DNA from: Porphyrobacter sp. CACIAM 03H1
GTDB taxonomy: Bacteria; Pseudomonadota; Alphaproteobacteria; Sphingomonadales; Sphingomonadaceae
DNA: 64,000 bases
Reading direction: 5' to 3'
NCBI RefSeq assembly: GCF_002215495.1
Contig: NZ_CP021378.1
Span: forward strand, 704,417 to 768,416
The notes under the pieces were generated by a model, which was not told the origin of the DNA, searched no databases, and was given only the letters and a program-made list of their open reading frames with translations. Below are positions 32,530 through 41,164 of this stretch, piece after piece. Positions within the stretch are counted from its first letter, which is position 1; the number at the start of each line of letters is the position of its first letter. A program made the translations under genes and the position numbers.

Positions 32530-35334
32530 TCAGAAGGTGATGCGCACCCCGCCCGTGTAGCGGCGGCCGAACTGTTCGAACTCGATCGTCAGGTTGTCGG
32601 TGAACGGGGTCGGCGTGCCGGTCGCGGTCAGCAGGTTGCCCGGCTCCGAATAGCGACGGCCCGGCTGGTCGAGCAGGTTCGAGGCGTCGAAATAGATCTC
32701 GAAGTTGCGGTTGAAGGCATAGCGCATCGAGAAGTCCATCTCGTCGTCCGCCGCCCAGTAGGTGTCGCCCGCGTCGGTCAGGTCGTTGGCGATGCCGTCG
32801 AGCCAGGTGCTGCGGCGCTGGTACTGGAGGCGGGCCGAGAAGCCGTATTTCTCGTAATAGCCGCCGATGTTGTAGACCACGTCCGAGGTGCCCGGCAGGC
32901 GCACGGTGCGCGCGGGGATGGCGGTGGCGCCGGTCCCGAATGCGGGCTTGGTCGCCTCGCTGTCGTTCAGCGTCAGGTTGGCGGTGATGCCGAAGCCGCC
33001 CATCCAGCCGGGCAGGCCGAGATCCTCGGTGAAGGGTTCGAGCTGGAGCTGCGCGGCCATTTCCACGCCGATGATGCGGCCCTCGCCTGCATTGGCGATG
33101 CCGGAGAAGATGTAGCCCGAACGGTCGACACCGCCGAAGTTCAGCGCATCGGAGTTGAAGGTGCGCCGGTCGGTGTAGAGCACGTCGCGCACGTCGCGGT
33201 AGAACACGCCGATCGACATGAAGCCCTGCGGCATGATGTACCATTCGAGATAGCTGTCGAGGCCCCACGAACGCTCCGGCCGGATCGCCGGGTTGCCGCC
33301 CGAGATGGTCTCGTTGGCATCGTTGATCTGCACGTTGGGGCGCAGCAGGTCATAGTCGGCCCGTGCCGCGCCGGTGGTGTAGCCGATCCGGAATTTGCCG
33401 TTCTCCGAGACGTTGTAGTTCACATGGAGGCTGGGGAAGAACAGCGTGTCGGCGCTCTCGGCGGTTATGCCGGTGGCGATGCCGCGGTTCTCGACCCGCT
33501 CGACGCGCACGCCGCCGACGATGCTGCCCCAGTCATAGCGCAGGGTGCCCATCAGGAAGCCCGCGTAGATCGTCTCGCGCACCTCGTAGTCCTCGTCGAC
33601 GAGGCGGGTGAAGGGGAAGTTCGCGCGCGCGGCGTCTGCCACCTGCTCCACCCGATCGATGTCGAAGTAGCGGAAGGTGTAGCCCATCGGGATCTTGCCC
33701 TGGAACGGCAGGTCGATCGAGAAGGCGTTGTAATCGGTCGGGGCGCCGATCGTGGTGAACTGCGCCGCGGTGGTGAGCTGGATCTGCTCGTTGACCGATT
33801 GCTTGGTGCGCTGGTCGTACTGGAAACCGGCCTTGAAGGTCGCGTTGCCGCCGAGGAATTCGGTGTCGTAGGCAAGGATCGCGCGCCCGGTGTAGGCGTC
33901 GGTGTCGTCGACAAGATCGGCGACGCGGAATTCGGACAGCGGCTTGGTGAAGGTGTCGATCGCGGTCACCGCGGCGCCGCGCTGGAAGCGGGTCGGCCCG
34001 GAAAGCTGGAGCGTGTTGAACAGCTGCGGCGTGTTGCGCAGCGGGTTGGTGAAATCATAGGCGATGGTCGGGCGCAGGGTGCGGGTCGAGGGGCTGTTGA
34101 AGCGTCCCTCGCCCACCACAGAACGATCATCGCGCGAGCGGGTGTAGTTGCCGAGCCATTCGAAGCGCAGGCCGCTGTCGCCGAAGGTGTGCTTGCCTTC
34201 GATGGTGTTGGTGAAGATCGACTGCGCGAAGTCCCGCAGGGTGGCGCGCTGGTTGATGTCGATGCCGTAGACCGTGCCGATCAGCGGGGTGTTGCCGATG
34301 CAGATGTCGGCATAGCCGGTGGTGGTCGGCGACGGGTTCACGGCGACATCGCAGGGCGCACTGTTGGCGACCAGATCGCCCTGACGGTCGTCCATGTCGA
34401 AGATGTAGTTGTCGCGCGCCTCGAAGTCGGTGAAGATCGTGTAGACCGAACGCAGCGAGATCTCGTTGTCGTCGTCCGGGCGCCAGTCGAGGCGGCCCGA
34501 GACCGACCAGTTCTTGCGGGTCAGGCGGTAGAGCTTGTTCTCGGTCTCGCGTGCCCAGAAGCGGCTGCCCGCGCCCTGGCGCTGGTCCTGTGTCACGCGC
34601 TCCCAGTCGATCTCGAAATTGTCGGTGATCATGTTGCGTTGGTAGTAGCTGCCCGAGACGAGCAGGCCGATCTCGCCGAGACCGCCGACATTCCAGCGGT
34701 CGGAGAGGACGAGGTTGGCCTCGTATTCCTCGCGGTCGCCGAGTTCGGCGATCCCGCCGCCCGCCTTCCCGAAAGCGCGCATGCCCGGATAGTCGAAGGC
34801 CGATCGGGTGATGATGTTGACGTTACCGGCGACGGTCTCGCCCGGCATGTCCGGGGTGATCGCCTTGGAGACGATGATCTGCGAGGCGATCGCCGAGGGG
34901 ATCGAATCGAAGCGCGCATCGCGGCCTTCGGGGCTGACGACGTTGATCCCGTCGAAGCTCAGCGTGGTCCAGTAGTTGGGCGCGCCGCGGATCGAGATGT
35001 AGCGCGCCTGGCCCTGGTCGCGTTCGACCGCAAGGCCGGGCAGGCGGCCGGTGGCCTGGGCGATGTTCTGATCGGGCAGACGGCCCACCGAGTCGGCCGA
35101 GAGGACCGAGACGAGGTTGTCCGAGAGGCGCTGGATGCGCAGCGCCGCGGCTTCGGATTCGGCGATCGGCCGGGTGCCGTCGACGATGATCTCGCCTTCC
35201 TCGTCGACCAGCGCGGAATTGTCCTGCGGTGCCTGCTGTTCCTGCGCGAAGGCCGCGTGCGGGATCGCGGCGACGGCGGCAAGCATGATCGCCTTGCGCG
35301 AGAGGCGAAGGCTGGGCGATTCGGTCTTGAGCAT
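32530..35334 (-). CDS. TonB-dependent receptor, Xanthomonas/Caulobacter type
   Basis: 934 aa from ATG 35334. The signal peptide ends in AVAAIPHAAFA; the TonB-box region and plug follow (GEIIVDGTRPI, DSVGRLPDQNIAQATGRLPG, RYISIRGAPNYWTTLSFDG, GNVNIITRSAFDYPG). The plug pattern and size are typical of the large receptors of Caulobacter and Xanthomonas that take up plant- or alga-derived carbohydrates and other polymers. The barrel ends RRYTGGVRITF with the terminal Phe. No hydrolase or symporter gene is adjacent, so the substrate is open. An inverted repeat lies upstream. Confidence 0.92.
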   Translation of the reverse strand: MLKTESPSLRLSRKAIMLAAVAAIPHAAFAQEQQAPQDNSALVDEEGEIIVDGTRPIAESEAAALRIQRLSDNLVSVLSADSVGRLPDQNIAQATGRLPGLAVERDQGQARYISIRGAPNYWTTLSFDGINVVSPEGRDARFDSIPSAIASQIIVSKAITPDMPGETVAGNVNIITRSAFDYPGMRAFGKAGGGIAELGDREEYEANLVLSDRWNVGGLGEIGLLVSGSYYQRNMITDNFEIDWERVTQDQRQGAGSRFWARETENKLYRLTRKNWSVSGRLDWRPDDDNEISLRSVYTIFTDFEARDNYIFDMDDRQGDLVANSAPCDVAVNPSPTTTGYADICIGNTPLIGTVYGIDINQRATLRDFAQSIFTNTIEGKHTFGDSGLRFEWLGNYTRSRDDRSVVGEGRFNSPSTRTLRPTIAYDFTNPLRNTPQLFNTLQLSGPTRFQRGAAVTAIDTFTKPLSEFRVADLVDDTDAYTGRAILAYDTEFLGGNATFKAGFQYDQRTKQSVNEQIQLTTAAQFTTIGAPTDYNAFSIDLPFQGKIPMGYTFRYFDIDRVEQVADAARANFPFTRLVDEDYEVRETIYAGFLMGTLRYDWGSIVGGVRVERVENRGIATGITAESADTLFFPSLHVNYNVSENGKFRIGYTTGAARADYDLLRPNVQINDANETISGGNPAIRPERSWGLDSYLEWYIMPQGFMSIGVFYRDVRDVLYTDRRTFNSDALNFGGVDRSGYIFSGIANAGEGRIIGVEMAAQLQLEPFTEDLGLPGWMGGFGITANLTLNDSEATKPAFGTGATAIPARTVRLPGTSDVVYNIGGYYEKYGFSARLQYQRRSTWLDGIANDLTDAGDTYWAADDEMDFSMRYAFNRNFEIYFDASNLLDQPGRRYSEPGNLLTATGTPTPFTDNLTIEFEQFGRRYTGGVRITF

Positions 35335-35657
35335 GGGAAGCCCCCTGTTGGCTTGTCGGATCGGGGGCGCCGCTATGGATATCGCGTGACACTTTGCTGA
35401 CAGATCGGTGCCAATACTTGTGTCACCGATCTGCAACAATTGAAGGGATTGCCCGCCTGTTCAATAAACACGCGGAATTTCGCCATTTCGTCTGTTGTAT
35501 GACAGAATGGCGGCAAATATTACACTTAATCTGGATTAAGATTTCATCGCGAATGTTGCCATTCTGCATCGGCAGGAGGATGATCCGCGGATCGCGCGCA
35601 GGCGGCCGCACACCGATGCGACGGTGTCCGGTCATGACAGCTGTGTCGGATGATCGA
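35335..35657. other. AT-richer intergenic region between receptor and tRNA
   Basis: No gene is seen in these 323 bases. They hold a perfect inverted repeat CAGATCGGTG / CACCGATCTG (35401-35410 and 35424-35433), nested arms CGCCATT / AATGGCG and CAGAATGGC / GCCATTCTG (35481-35566), and a stretch at about 35440-35580 that is clearly poorer in G+C than the rest of the window. The first repeat is 67 bases before the receptor start and is a candidate operator. Confidence 0.55.
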
Positions 35658-35732
35658 TGGAGCGGGCGAAGGGATTCGAACCCTCGACCCCAACCTTGGC
35701 AAGGTTGTGCTCTACCCCTGAGCTACGCCCGC
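35658..35732 (-). tRNA. tRNA-Gly (anticodon GCC)
   Basis: Read on the minus strand the acceptor arms GCGGGCG / CGCCCGC pair perfectly, the D-arm contains GTAGCTCAGGGGTAGAGC, the anticodon stem ACCTT is followed by loop with GCC, and the T-arm contains GGGTTCGAATCCC. Discriminator T and a genomically encoded CCA (35658-35660) complete it. The gene stands alone. Confidence 0.96.
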
Positions 35733-35952
35733 TCACTGGCGCTGACAGGAACCGCCTGAGCGATCGTTCCTGCCGGAGAGGCGGCGCGATTAGCAGCGCC
35801 ATTCCATGCCTGCAAGCGCAAAATTCTCGCCATCGGGGGTTGATCACGCGAGGGCGACGGGCCAGCACAGGCGGGCGCTTCACATCCGCGCGAGGCGCCC
35901 CACATTGGGGCACGGGTGCGCAGCGGCGCGCGACACAGCAGGAGCAGACAAC

Positions 35953-36891
35953 TTGGCCAGCATGGGACTGAGCATCGAGGAACAGAAGGCGGTCGAGCGC
36001 TTCCGCAAGACGGTGGTCGATCCGTCGCAGACGAAACTCGTGATCCTCGATTTCTGGGCCGAGTGGTGCGGGCCGTGCAAGGCGCTGACTCCGGTGCTCG
36101 AGAAGGTCGCGGCCGATTACGCCGACAAGGGCGTGGTGCTCGCCAAGATCAATGTCGACGAGGAACAGTTTATCGCCGCGCAGTTCCAGGTGCGCTCGAT
36201 CCCGACGGTCTATGCGATGTTCCAGGGCCAGCCGGTCGCCGATCTCACCAACGCGCGCAGCGAATCGCAGCTGAAGGGCGTGCTCGACCAGCTGCTCGCC
36301 CAGCTACCGGTGCAGGGCGGCACGGCCGACGGCGCCGCGCCGCAGGGCCCTTCGGCGGAAGAGCTCACCCAGTTCGTGAAGATGGGCGAGGAGGCGCTCT
36401 CCACAGGCGATGCCCAGCGCGCCGCGTCGATCTTCGCCCAGATCACCGAATTCGCGCCCGATAACGCGCCGGCCCATGCCGGCCTCGTTCGCGCGCTGGT
36501 GCAAATGGGCGAGATCGATCAGGCGCGGCAGGTGATGGAGGTGATCGACAGCGATCCGCGTCTTGCCGCCGATGCCGCGATTGCGCCCGCCCGCAGCGCG
36601 CTGGAACTGGCGGGCACGCGCGTTGATGACGGCGAGCTTGCCGCCCTGCGCACCGCCGCACAGGCGGATCCGTCGGACATGGATGCGCAGTTCGCCTTCG
36701 CCGAAGCCGCCTTCGCCGCCGGCAGCCGCGACGAGGCCGCCGATACCCTCCTCGCCATGATCGCCGCCGACCGCGAATGGAACGAGGGCGCGGCGCGCGC
36801 CAGGCTGCTCAAGATCTTCGAGGCCACGGGGCTCGAAGACGAATGGGTGGTCGGCGTCCGCCGGCGCCTGTCTCGCGTATTGTTCGGATGA
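35953..36891 (+). CDS. Thioredoxin-TPR protein (CnoX/YbbN-like)
   Basis: 312 aa from a TTG at 35953, which has AGGAGCAG at good distance; ATG 35962 is the alternative. The thioredoxin domain occupies about residues 15-120 with an intact WAEWCGPCKAL active site and the cis-Pro in VRSIPTVYAM. A C-terminal TPR-like helical part follows (AEELTQFVKMGEEALSTGD, RAASIFAQITEFAPDN). CnoX proteins protect and hold oxidised clients for GroEL and DnaK. Unlike the E. coli protein (SxxC), both cysteines are present. Its stop overlaps the next start. Confidence 0.9.
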   Translation: MASMGLSIEEQKAVERFRKTVVDPSQTKLVILDFWAEWCGPCKALTPVLEKVAADYADKGVVLAKINVDEEQFIAAQFQVRSIPTVYAMFQGQPVADLTNARSESQLKGVLDQLLAQLPVQGGTADGAAPQGPSAEELTQFVKMGEEALSTGDAQRAASIFAQITEFAPDNAPAHAGLVRALVQMGEIDQARQVMEVIDSDPRLAADAAIAPARSALELAGTRVDDGELAALRTAAQADPSDMDAQFAFAEAAFAAGSRDEAADTLLAMIAADREWNEGAARARLLKIFEATGLEDEWVVGVRRRLSRVLFG

Positions 36892-37499
36892 CGAAACGAC
36901 TTGCCATCTTCCCCCTGACGGGCGCGGTGCTGTTCCCGGGCATGCAGCTGCCGCTCCACATCTTCGAGCCGCGCTACCGCGCGATGGTCGGCGATGCGCT
37001 GATCCGCGACCGGCTGATCGCGATGATTCAGCCCCAACGACCCATGGAGGGCGCGCCGCTCTACCGCGTGGGCTGCGTAGGGCGGATCGGCGAGATCCAG
37101 GCGATGGACGACGGGCGCTACAACCTCATCCTCGAAGGCACCGCCCGGTTCCGGCTGGTGCGCGAGCTGGAGGTCGCCACCGCCTATCGCCAGGTCGAAG
37201 CCGACATCTATGACGAGGCCGAGGACGAGACCCTCACCCACGCCCAGCGCGGCGGGTTCGAGCGCGAGGCGCGGGCCTTCGCCGACGCCCAGGGCTATTC
37301 GGTCGACTGGGATTCGGTCGAGCGGCTCGACGACCGTTCGCTCATCAACGGCGTCTCCCAGATCGCGCCCTTCGATCCGGCCAGCAAGCAGGCGCTGCTC
37401 GAGGCGGAAACGCTCACGGATCGCTGCGAATTGCTGGTCCAGTTGATGCAGTTCTACGGCCGCCACGACGGCGGCGAGGAAATCGTCACCCTGCAATAG
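36888..37499 (+). CDS. Lon N-terminal (LON substrate-binding) domain protein
   Basis: 203 aa. The whole protein is the N-terminal recognition domain of Lon without ATPase or protease: LAIFPLTGAVLFPGMQLPLH, IFEPRYRAMVGDAL, GCVGRIGEIQAMDDGRYNL, and the helical end SKQALLEAETLTDRCELLV. Such stand-alone proteins bind misfolded or specific protein segments; their role is unsettled. The ATG overlaps the CnoX-like stop (ATGA), so the two form a small proteostasis unit. Confidence 0.93.
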   Translation: MTKRLAIFPLTGAVLFPGMQLPLHIFEPRYRAMVGDALIRDRLIAMIQPQRPMEGAPLYRVGCVGRIGEIQAMDDGRYNLILEGTARFRLVRELEVATAYRQVEADIYDEAEDETLTHAQRGGFEREARAFADAQGYSVDWDSVERLDDRSLINGVSQIAPFDPASKQALLEAETLTDRCELLVQLMQFYGRHDGGEEIVTLQ

Positions 37500-37515
37500 C
37501 GGGGGCGTGCCGGCC

Positions 37516-39264
37516 TCAGCCGTAAAGCCGAAGGTCGACCGGCGCGCTTTCGGCACTGGCAGGCGCGGTGCGGGTGAAGACTGCCGTGCGCTGGGTCAGC
37601 CGGGTCACTTCCTGCCGCAGCAATTCGCTCGCCGCGCTTGATTCCTGCGCCATCGCGGCGTTCTGCTGGGTGTCGCGCTCAAGCGCCGAAACGGCCGCGT
37701 CGACCTCGTCGAGATGCCGCGCCTGCGCGCTGGAGGCGGCGGCGAGGTCCTCCACCCGCTGGCTGACGCGGTCGATGATCGCGATCATCTCGCGCAGGGC
37801 ATTGCCCGAGGACGCCACCTGCTGCGACCCGTTGGCGATGCTCTCGCCGCTCCTGGCCATCAGTTGCTGGATCGCGGTGACCGCCTCGGAGGACCGCTGC
37901 GCCAGTGCCCGTACCTCGTTGGCGACGACGATGAAGCCCTTGCCCGCCTCGCCCGCGCGGGTTGCCTCGACCCCGGCATTGAGCGCGAGGATGTTGGTCT
38001 GGAAGGCGATGTTCTGGATCAGGTCGGTGATGTTCGCGACCTCGGCGAAGGAGGTCTGGATCTGCGCCATCGCTTCGATGGCGGTCTCGACGATCTGGCG
38101 GTTGCTGGTCGCGTTCTGGCGGGCCAAGGCGACCTCGGCATTGGTCTGCTGCGCCAGTTCGGAACTCGACTGGATGCCCTTGTTGGTGCGCTGGAGCGCG
38201 GCAGCGGTTTCCTCCAGCGTCGCGGCCTGGCGGGCGGTGCGTTCGGACAGGTCTGCGGCGGCCTCGTTCACCTCGCTGGCGCTGCGGTGGATCTCGTGCG
38301 CGGAGTGCACCACCGAGTGGATCAAGTCGCGCAGTGCTGCCTGGGCCTGGTTGAAGTCCATGCGGATGCCCTTGTAGGCCTCGGCGAAGAGGGTCTCGAT
38401 CGGCTCGTCGAGATTGCCGCCCGCCATCGCGCTCAGCTTCTCGCGCAGGACGCCGACGATCCGCTTGCGTTCGGCATCGGCCTCCTGCGCCTCGATCGCG
38501 CTCTTGCGGAACACCTCGATCGCGCGGGTCATGGTGCCGATCTCGTCACGGCTGTGGTGCTCGCGCCGCCCGGCCTCGAGATCACCGTCGGCCATGCGCT
38601 GCATCGTTTCGGCGGTGCTCGCGATCGGCACGATCACCTTGCGGCGAAGCATGACGAGCGCGCCGCCGATGCTGGCCAGCACGATCGCCACCACGAGGAC
38701 AAGCCCGGCGAAGATCGCCGTCAGCGTGCCCTCGGCGCTTTCCTCGAGCTCCTTTTGCCGCTCGGCCGCACCCTTGACGAGCGCGTCGATCCGGTCGCGG
38801 TGCCGCAGGTATACCGCATCGAGCGCCGTCAGCGCGCGCGTCTTGGCCTCCACGTCGCCGGCCCGAGCCGCCGGGATCAGGCGTTCGTCGACGATCTGCC
38901 AGAAGGCGGCGCCATCCTCGGCGATCGTGGCGGCGATGCCGGCCTTGAGTTCGGGATCGAGATCGGAGGCCGCCCAATGCTCGCCGCGCTCGCGCCACTG
39001 GCGTTCGAGCACCTCCAGCTTCGCGGCGAAACCCTCGACCTGATCGGGCGAGCGGGCGACCAGATTGGCGACCAGGTAGGCTTCGACCAGATAGGCGGGC
39101 GGCGGCAGGATGTCGGCGTTGAACTCGTGCAGCTGCTGGTTGACGCGGTGCATCTCGCCCCCGAAGCGGACGGTGTTGATGCCGAAGGCGCTGAAAACGA
39201 TTGCGAAGGCGAGGATGCCGAGCAGCGCGAGGCCACCCCTCTGGCTCGTGTGCTGGATGCTCAT
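37516..39264 (-). CDS. Methyl-accepting chemotaxis protein
   Basis: 582 aa. Two membrane helices, near residues 14-30 and 195-215 ([21 protein letters not shown]), enclose a helical periplasmic sensor with [25 protein letters not shown] domain follows ([17 protein letters not shown]), then the signalling hairpin whose tip reads [19 protein letters not shown]. The C terminus lacks an NWETF-type tether for CheR/CheB. The ligand is unknown. No chemotaxis operon is in the window, but flagellar genes lie 7 kb away. It converges on the LON-domain gene. Confidence 0.95.
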   Translation of the reverse strand: MSIQHTSQRGGLALLGILAFAIVFSAFGINTVRFGGEMHRVNQQLHEFNADILPPPAYLVEAYLVANLVARSPDQVEGFAAKLEVLERQWRERGEHWAASDLDPELKAGIAATIAEDGAAFWQIVDERLIPAARAGDVEAKTRALTALDAVYLRHRDRIDALVKGAAERQKELEESAEGTLTAIFAGLVLVVAIVLASIGGALVMLRRKVIVPIASTAETMQRMADGDLEAGRREHHSRDEIGTMTRAIEVFRKSAIEAQEADAERKRIVGVLREKLSAMAGGNLDEPIETLFAEAYKGIRMDFNQAQAALRDLIHSVVHSAHEIHRSASEVNEAAADLSERTARQAATLEETAAALQRTNKGIQSSSELAQQTNAEVALARQNATSNRQIVETAIEAMAQIQTSFAEVANITDLIQNIAFQTNILALNAGVEATRAGEAGKGFIVVANEVRALAQRSSEAVTAIQQLMARSGESIANGSQQVASSGNALREMIAIIDRVSQRVEDLAAASSAQARHLDEVDAAVSALERDTQQNAAMAQESSAASELLRQEVTRLTQRTAVFTRTAPASAESAPVDLRLYG

Positions 39265-39370
39265 CGACGGGCGGCCCGGTTGTTCCTTGCAGGGAGTTTC
39301 GACGCGAGACTCGTCGCCCTGTTAACCGGAAAGGATTGAGGAGGCCGCGCTCCGCTATCCGTGAAGGGCC

Positions 39371-40237
39371 CTAGCCGAACAGCCGCCCGGCCACCGCGTC
39401 GAGCTTCGCCATCAGTGCCGGGTCGTGCTCGTCGGGCGCGGTGATCACGGCATCGTCGAGCGCGGTGTCGATCGGGGAGGGCTCGCGCACCTCGGGCAGG
39501 GCGGCGATGAAGTTCTTCACCATCGCCCGGGCGAGCGCGCCGTTGGCCTGCATCTGGTGGACGACCTCGGCCACATCCACGGCCTCGCCGTCCCGCCAGC
39601 AATCATAGTCGGTGATCATGCCGACGAGGGCATAGGGCAGCTCCGCCTCGCGGGCGAGCTTGGCTTCGGGCATGGCCGTCATCCCGATCACGTCCGCGCC
39701 CCATTGGCGGTACATCCGGCTTTCGGCGCGGGTCGAGAATTGCGGGCCTTCCATCGCGAGATAGGTCGCTCCCACCGCGACCTTGCCCTTGGCGGCGGCG
39801 ATGGCCTTCGCAGCCATGTCGGACAGGCGCGGGCAGACCGGATCGGCCATCGACACATGGGTGACGAAACCGCTGGTGAAGAAGGTGCTGGGCCGCGCCA
39901 CGGTGCGGTCGATGAACTGTTCGACGACCGCGAAGCGCCCCGGCTCCAGTTCCTCGCGAAGGCTCCCCACCGCGCTGATCGCGAGAATGTCGGTGCAGCC
40001 GGCGCGCTTGAGTGCATCGATATTGGCGCGGGCGTTCAGTTCGGTGGGGCTGATCGGGTGCCCGCGCCCGTGGCGGGGGAGGAAGCGCACCTTCACCCCG
40101 CCGAGCGTCCCGCACAGGATCTCGTCCGAAGGATCGCCCCACGGCGTCTCGATCGCGATCCACTGCGCGTCCTCGATGCCGTCGATGGCATAGAGGCCCG
40201 ATCCGCCGATGATCCCGATGCACCATTCGCTGGCCAT
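39371..40237 (-). CDS. mtnP: S-methyl-5'-thioadenosine phosphorylase
   Basis: 288 aa, close to the family norm. The enzyme phosphorolyses methylthioadenosine from polyamine and homoserine-lactone synthesis, entering methionine salvage. The PNP-fold marks are IGIIGGSGLYAIDGI, RFLPRHGRGHPISP, NIDALKRAGCTDILAISAVG, FSTRAESRMYRQWGADVIG and MTAMPEAKLAREAELPYAL. The TAMPEA form in place of TxxPE with Asn fits MTA over inosine or guanosine. No other methionine salvage gene adjoins. Confidence 0.95.
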   Translation of the reverse strand: MASEWCIGIIGGSGLYAIDGIEDAQWIAIETPWGDPSDEILCGTLGGVKVRFLPRHGRGHPISPTELNARANIDALKRAGCTDILAISAVGSLREELEPGRFAVVEQFIDRTVARPSTFFTSGFVTHVSMADPVCPRLSDMAAKAIAAAKGKVAVGATYLAMEGPQFSTRAESRMYRQWGADVIGMTAMPEAKLAREAELPYALVGMITDYDCWRDGEAVDVAEVVHQMQANGALARAMVKNFIAALPEVREPSPIDTALDDAVITAPDEHDPALMAKLDAVAGRLFG

Positions 40238-40271
40238 GCGTGGCTCTACCCTCTTTTGCTCGCTCGGGGCC

Positions 40272-40976
40272 TTAGGTCAGGTCGAAGCGGCTGGGCAAGG
40301 CCTTGCGGATGATCCTGTCCGCAGCCTGGTAGGGGCCGGAGATCTCGGGGAGCGCGAACATCGCGGCGAAGTGGCGTTCGAGCGCGGGCCACGACCCGAG
40401 CGGCATCTCCGCCACCAGTGCGATCTGGAGCATGACGTGGGCGACGGTGATGTCGGCAATCGACAGCGCACCGCCGGCGAAGAACGCCGCGCCCGAAAGC
40501 CGCGTTTCGAGCACGTCGAACAGCGGCGGCATCTGCTTGGACCAGGTCTCGCGCGCCTTGTCGAGCCCGGGCTCCTCGCCCTTGGAGACCGCGAAGAAGA
40601 TCGGCCGGAAGATGCCGAGGCCCCCCGCCATCGCCAGCGAGGTGTCGGCGAATTCCTCGATGAACAGGGCCTCGCCATAGGCCATGGGCTCTGCCGGATA
40701 GAGCGCCGGTTCGGGGTGCTTCTTCTCGATATAGGCGCAGATCGCCGAGGAATCGGGGATCGTCCCGCCGCTGCCCTGCTCCGCCACGCTGCGGTCGCGC
40801 AGCACCGGGATGCGCTTCATCGGCGAGATGTCGACAAACCATTCGGGCGGAGAGAAGACATTCACCGCCTCGACCTCGTGGGGGACTCCCTTCAGCAGGC
40901 ACAGGCTCGCCACCTTGCGTACGAAGGGCGAAACGGGGCTGCCGTAGATCACCAGATCGGGGCGGGGGTCGGTCAT
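40272..40976 (-). CDS. Glutathione S-transferase family protein
   Basis: 234 aa from ATG 40976 with GAGGAG upstream. The thioredoxin-like N-terminal domain has LVIYGSPVSPFVRKVASLC, where the Ser of SPF is the likely glutathione-activating residue, then KRIPVLRD with the cis-Pro, and DSSAICAYIEKKHP with the GSH gamma-glutamyl contact Ser. The helical C-terminal domain contains ALSIADITVAHVMLQI, the N-capping motif. The substrate is unknown. It is divergent from the aldehyde dehydrogenase cluster and follows mtnP's promoter region. Confidence 0.92.
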   Translation of the reverse strand: MTDPRPDLVIYGSPVSPFVRKVASLCLLKGVPHEVEAVNVFSPPEWFVDISPMKRIPVLRDRSVAEQGSGGTIPDSSAICAYIEKKHPEPALYPAEPMAYGEALFIEEFADTSLAMAGGLGIFRPIFFAVSKGEEPGLDKARETWSKQMPPLFDVLETRLSGAAFFAGGALSIADITVAHVMLQIALVAEMPLGSWPALERHFAAMFALPEISGPYQAADRIIRKALPSRFDLT

Positions 40977-41164
40977 GCGCGTGGGCTCCTCTCGTCGGTC
41001 TCCGGCCGCTTCCATAAGCGAGGCTGCGAATAGCGCAATCGTCAGGTGATCGCGCGCGGGCGGCTCGCTAGTCTGGACGGCAAAGCAGCGATTGCGTTTT
41101 CGGATGCAACGCGCCAACCTTGGGCGAGAGAGACGAGTCCCCCATTCGTTAGAGAGGAACGAAC

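Noticed and set aside
32395..35400. A ~1000-codon plus-strand frame opposite the large TonB receptor
   Set aside because: The receptor on the minus strand has signal peptide, plug and terminal Phe; the plus frame is a composition artefact.
39265..39370. CtrA-binding site (TTAACC) upstream of the chemoreceptor
   Set aside because: Only one half-site is present; the second TTAA at the required spacing is missing.
41034..41106. Inverted repeat CGCAATCG / CGATTGCG in the GST-ALDH divergent region
   Set aside because: The arms are only 8 bp with 57 bases between, which is weak evidence for an operator in a GC-rich region.
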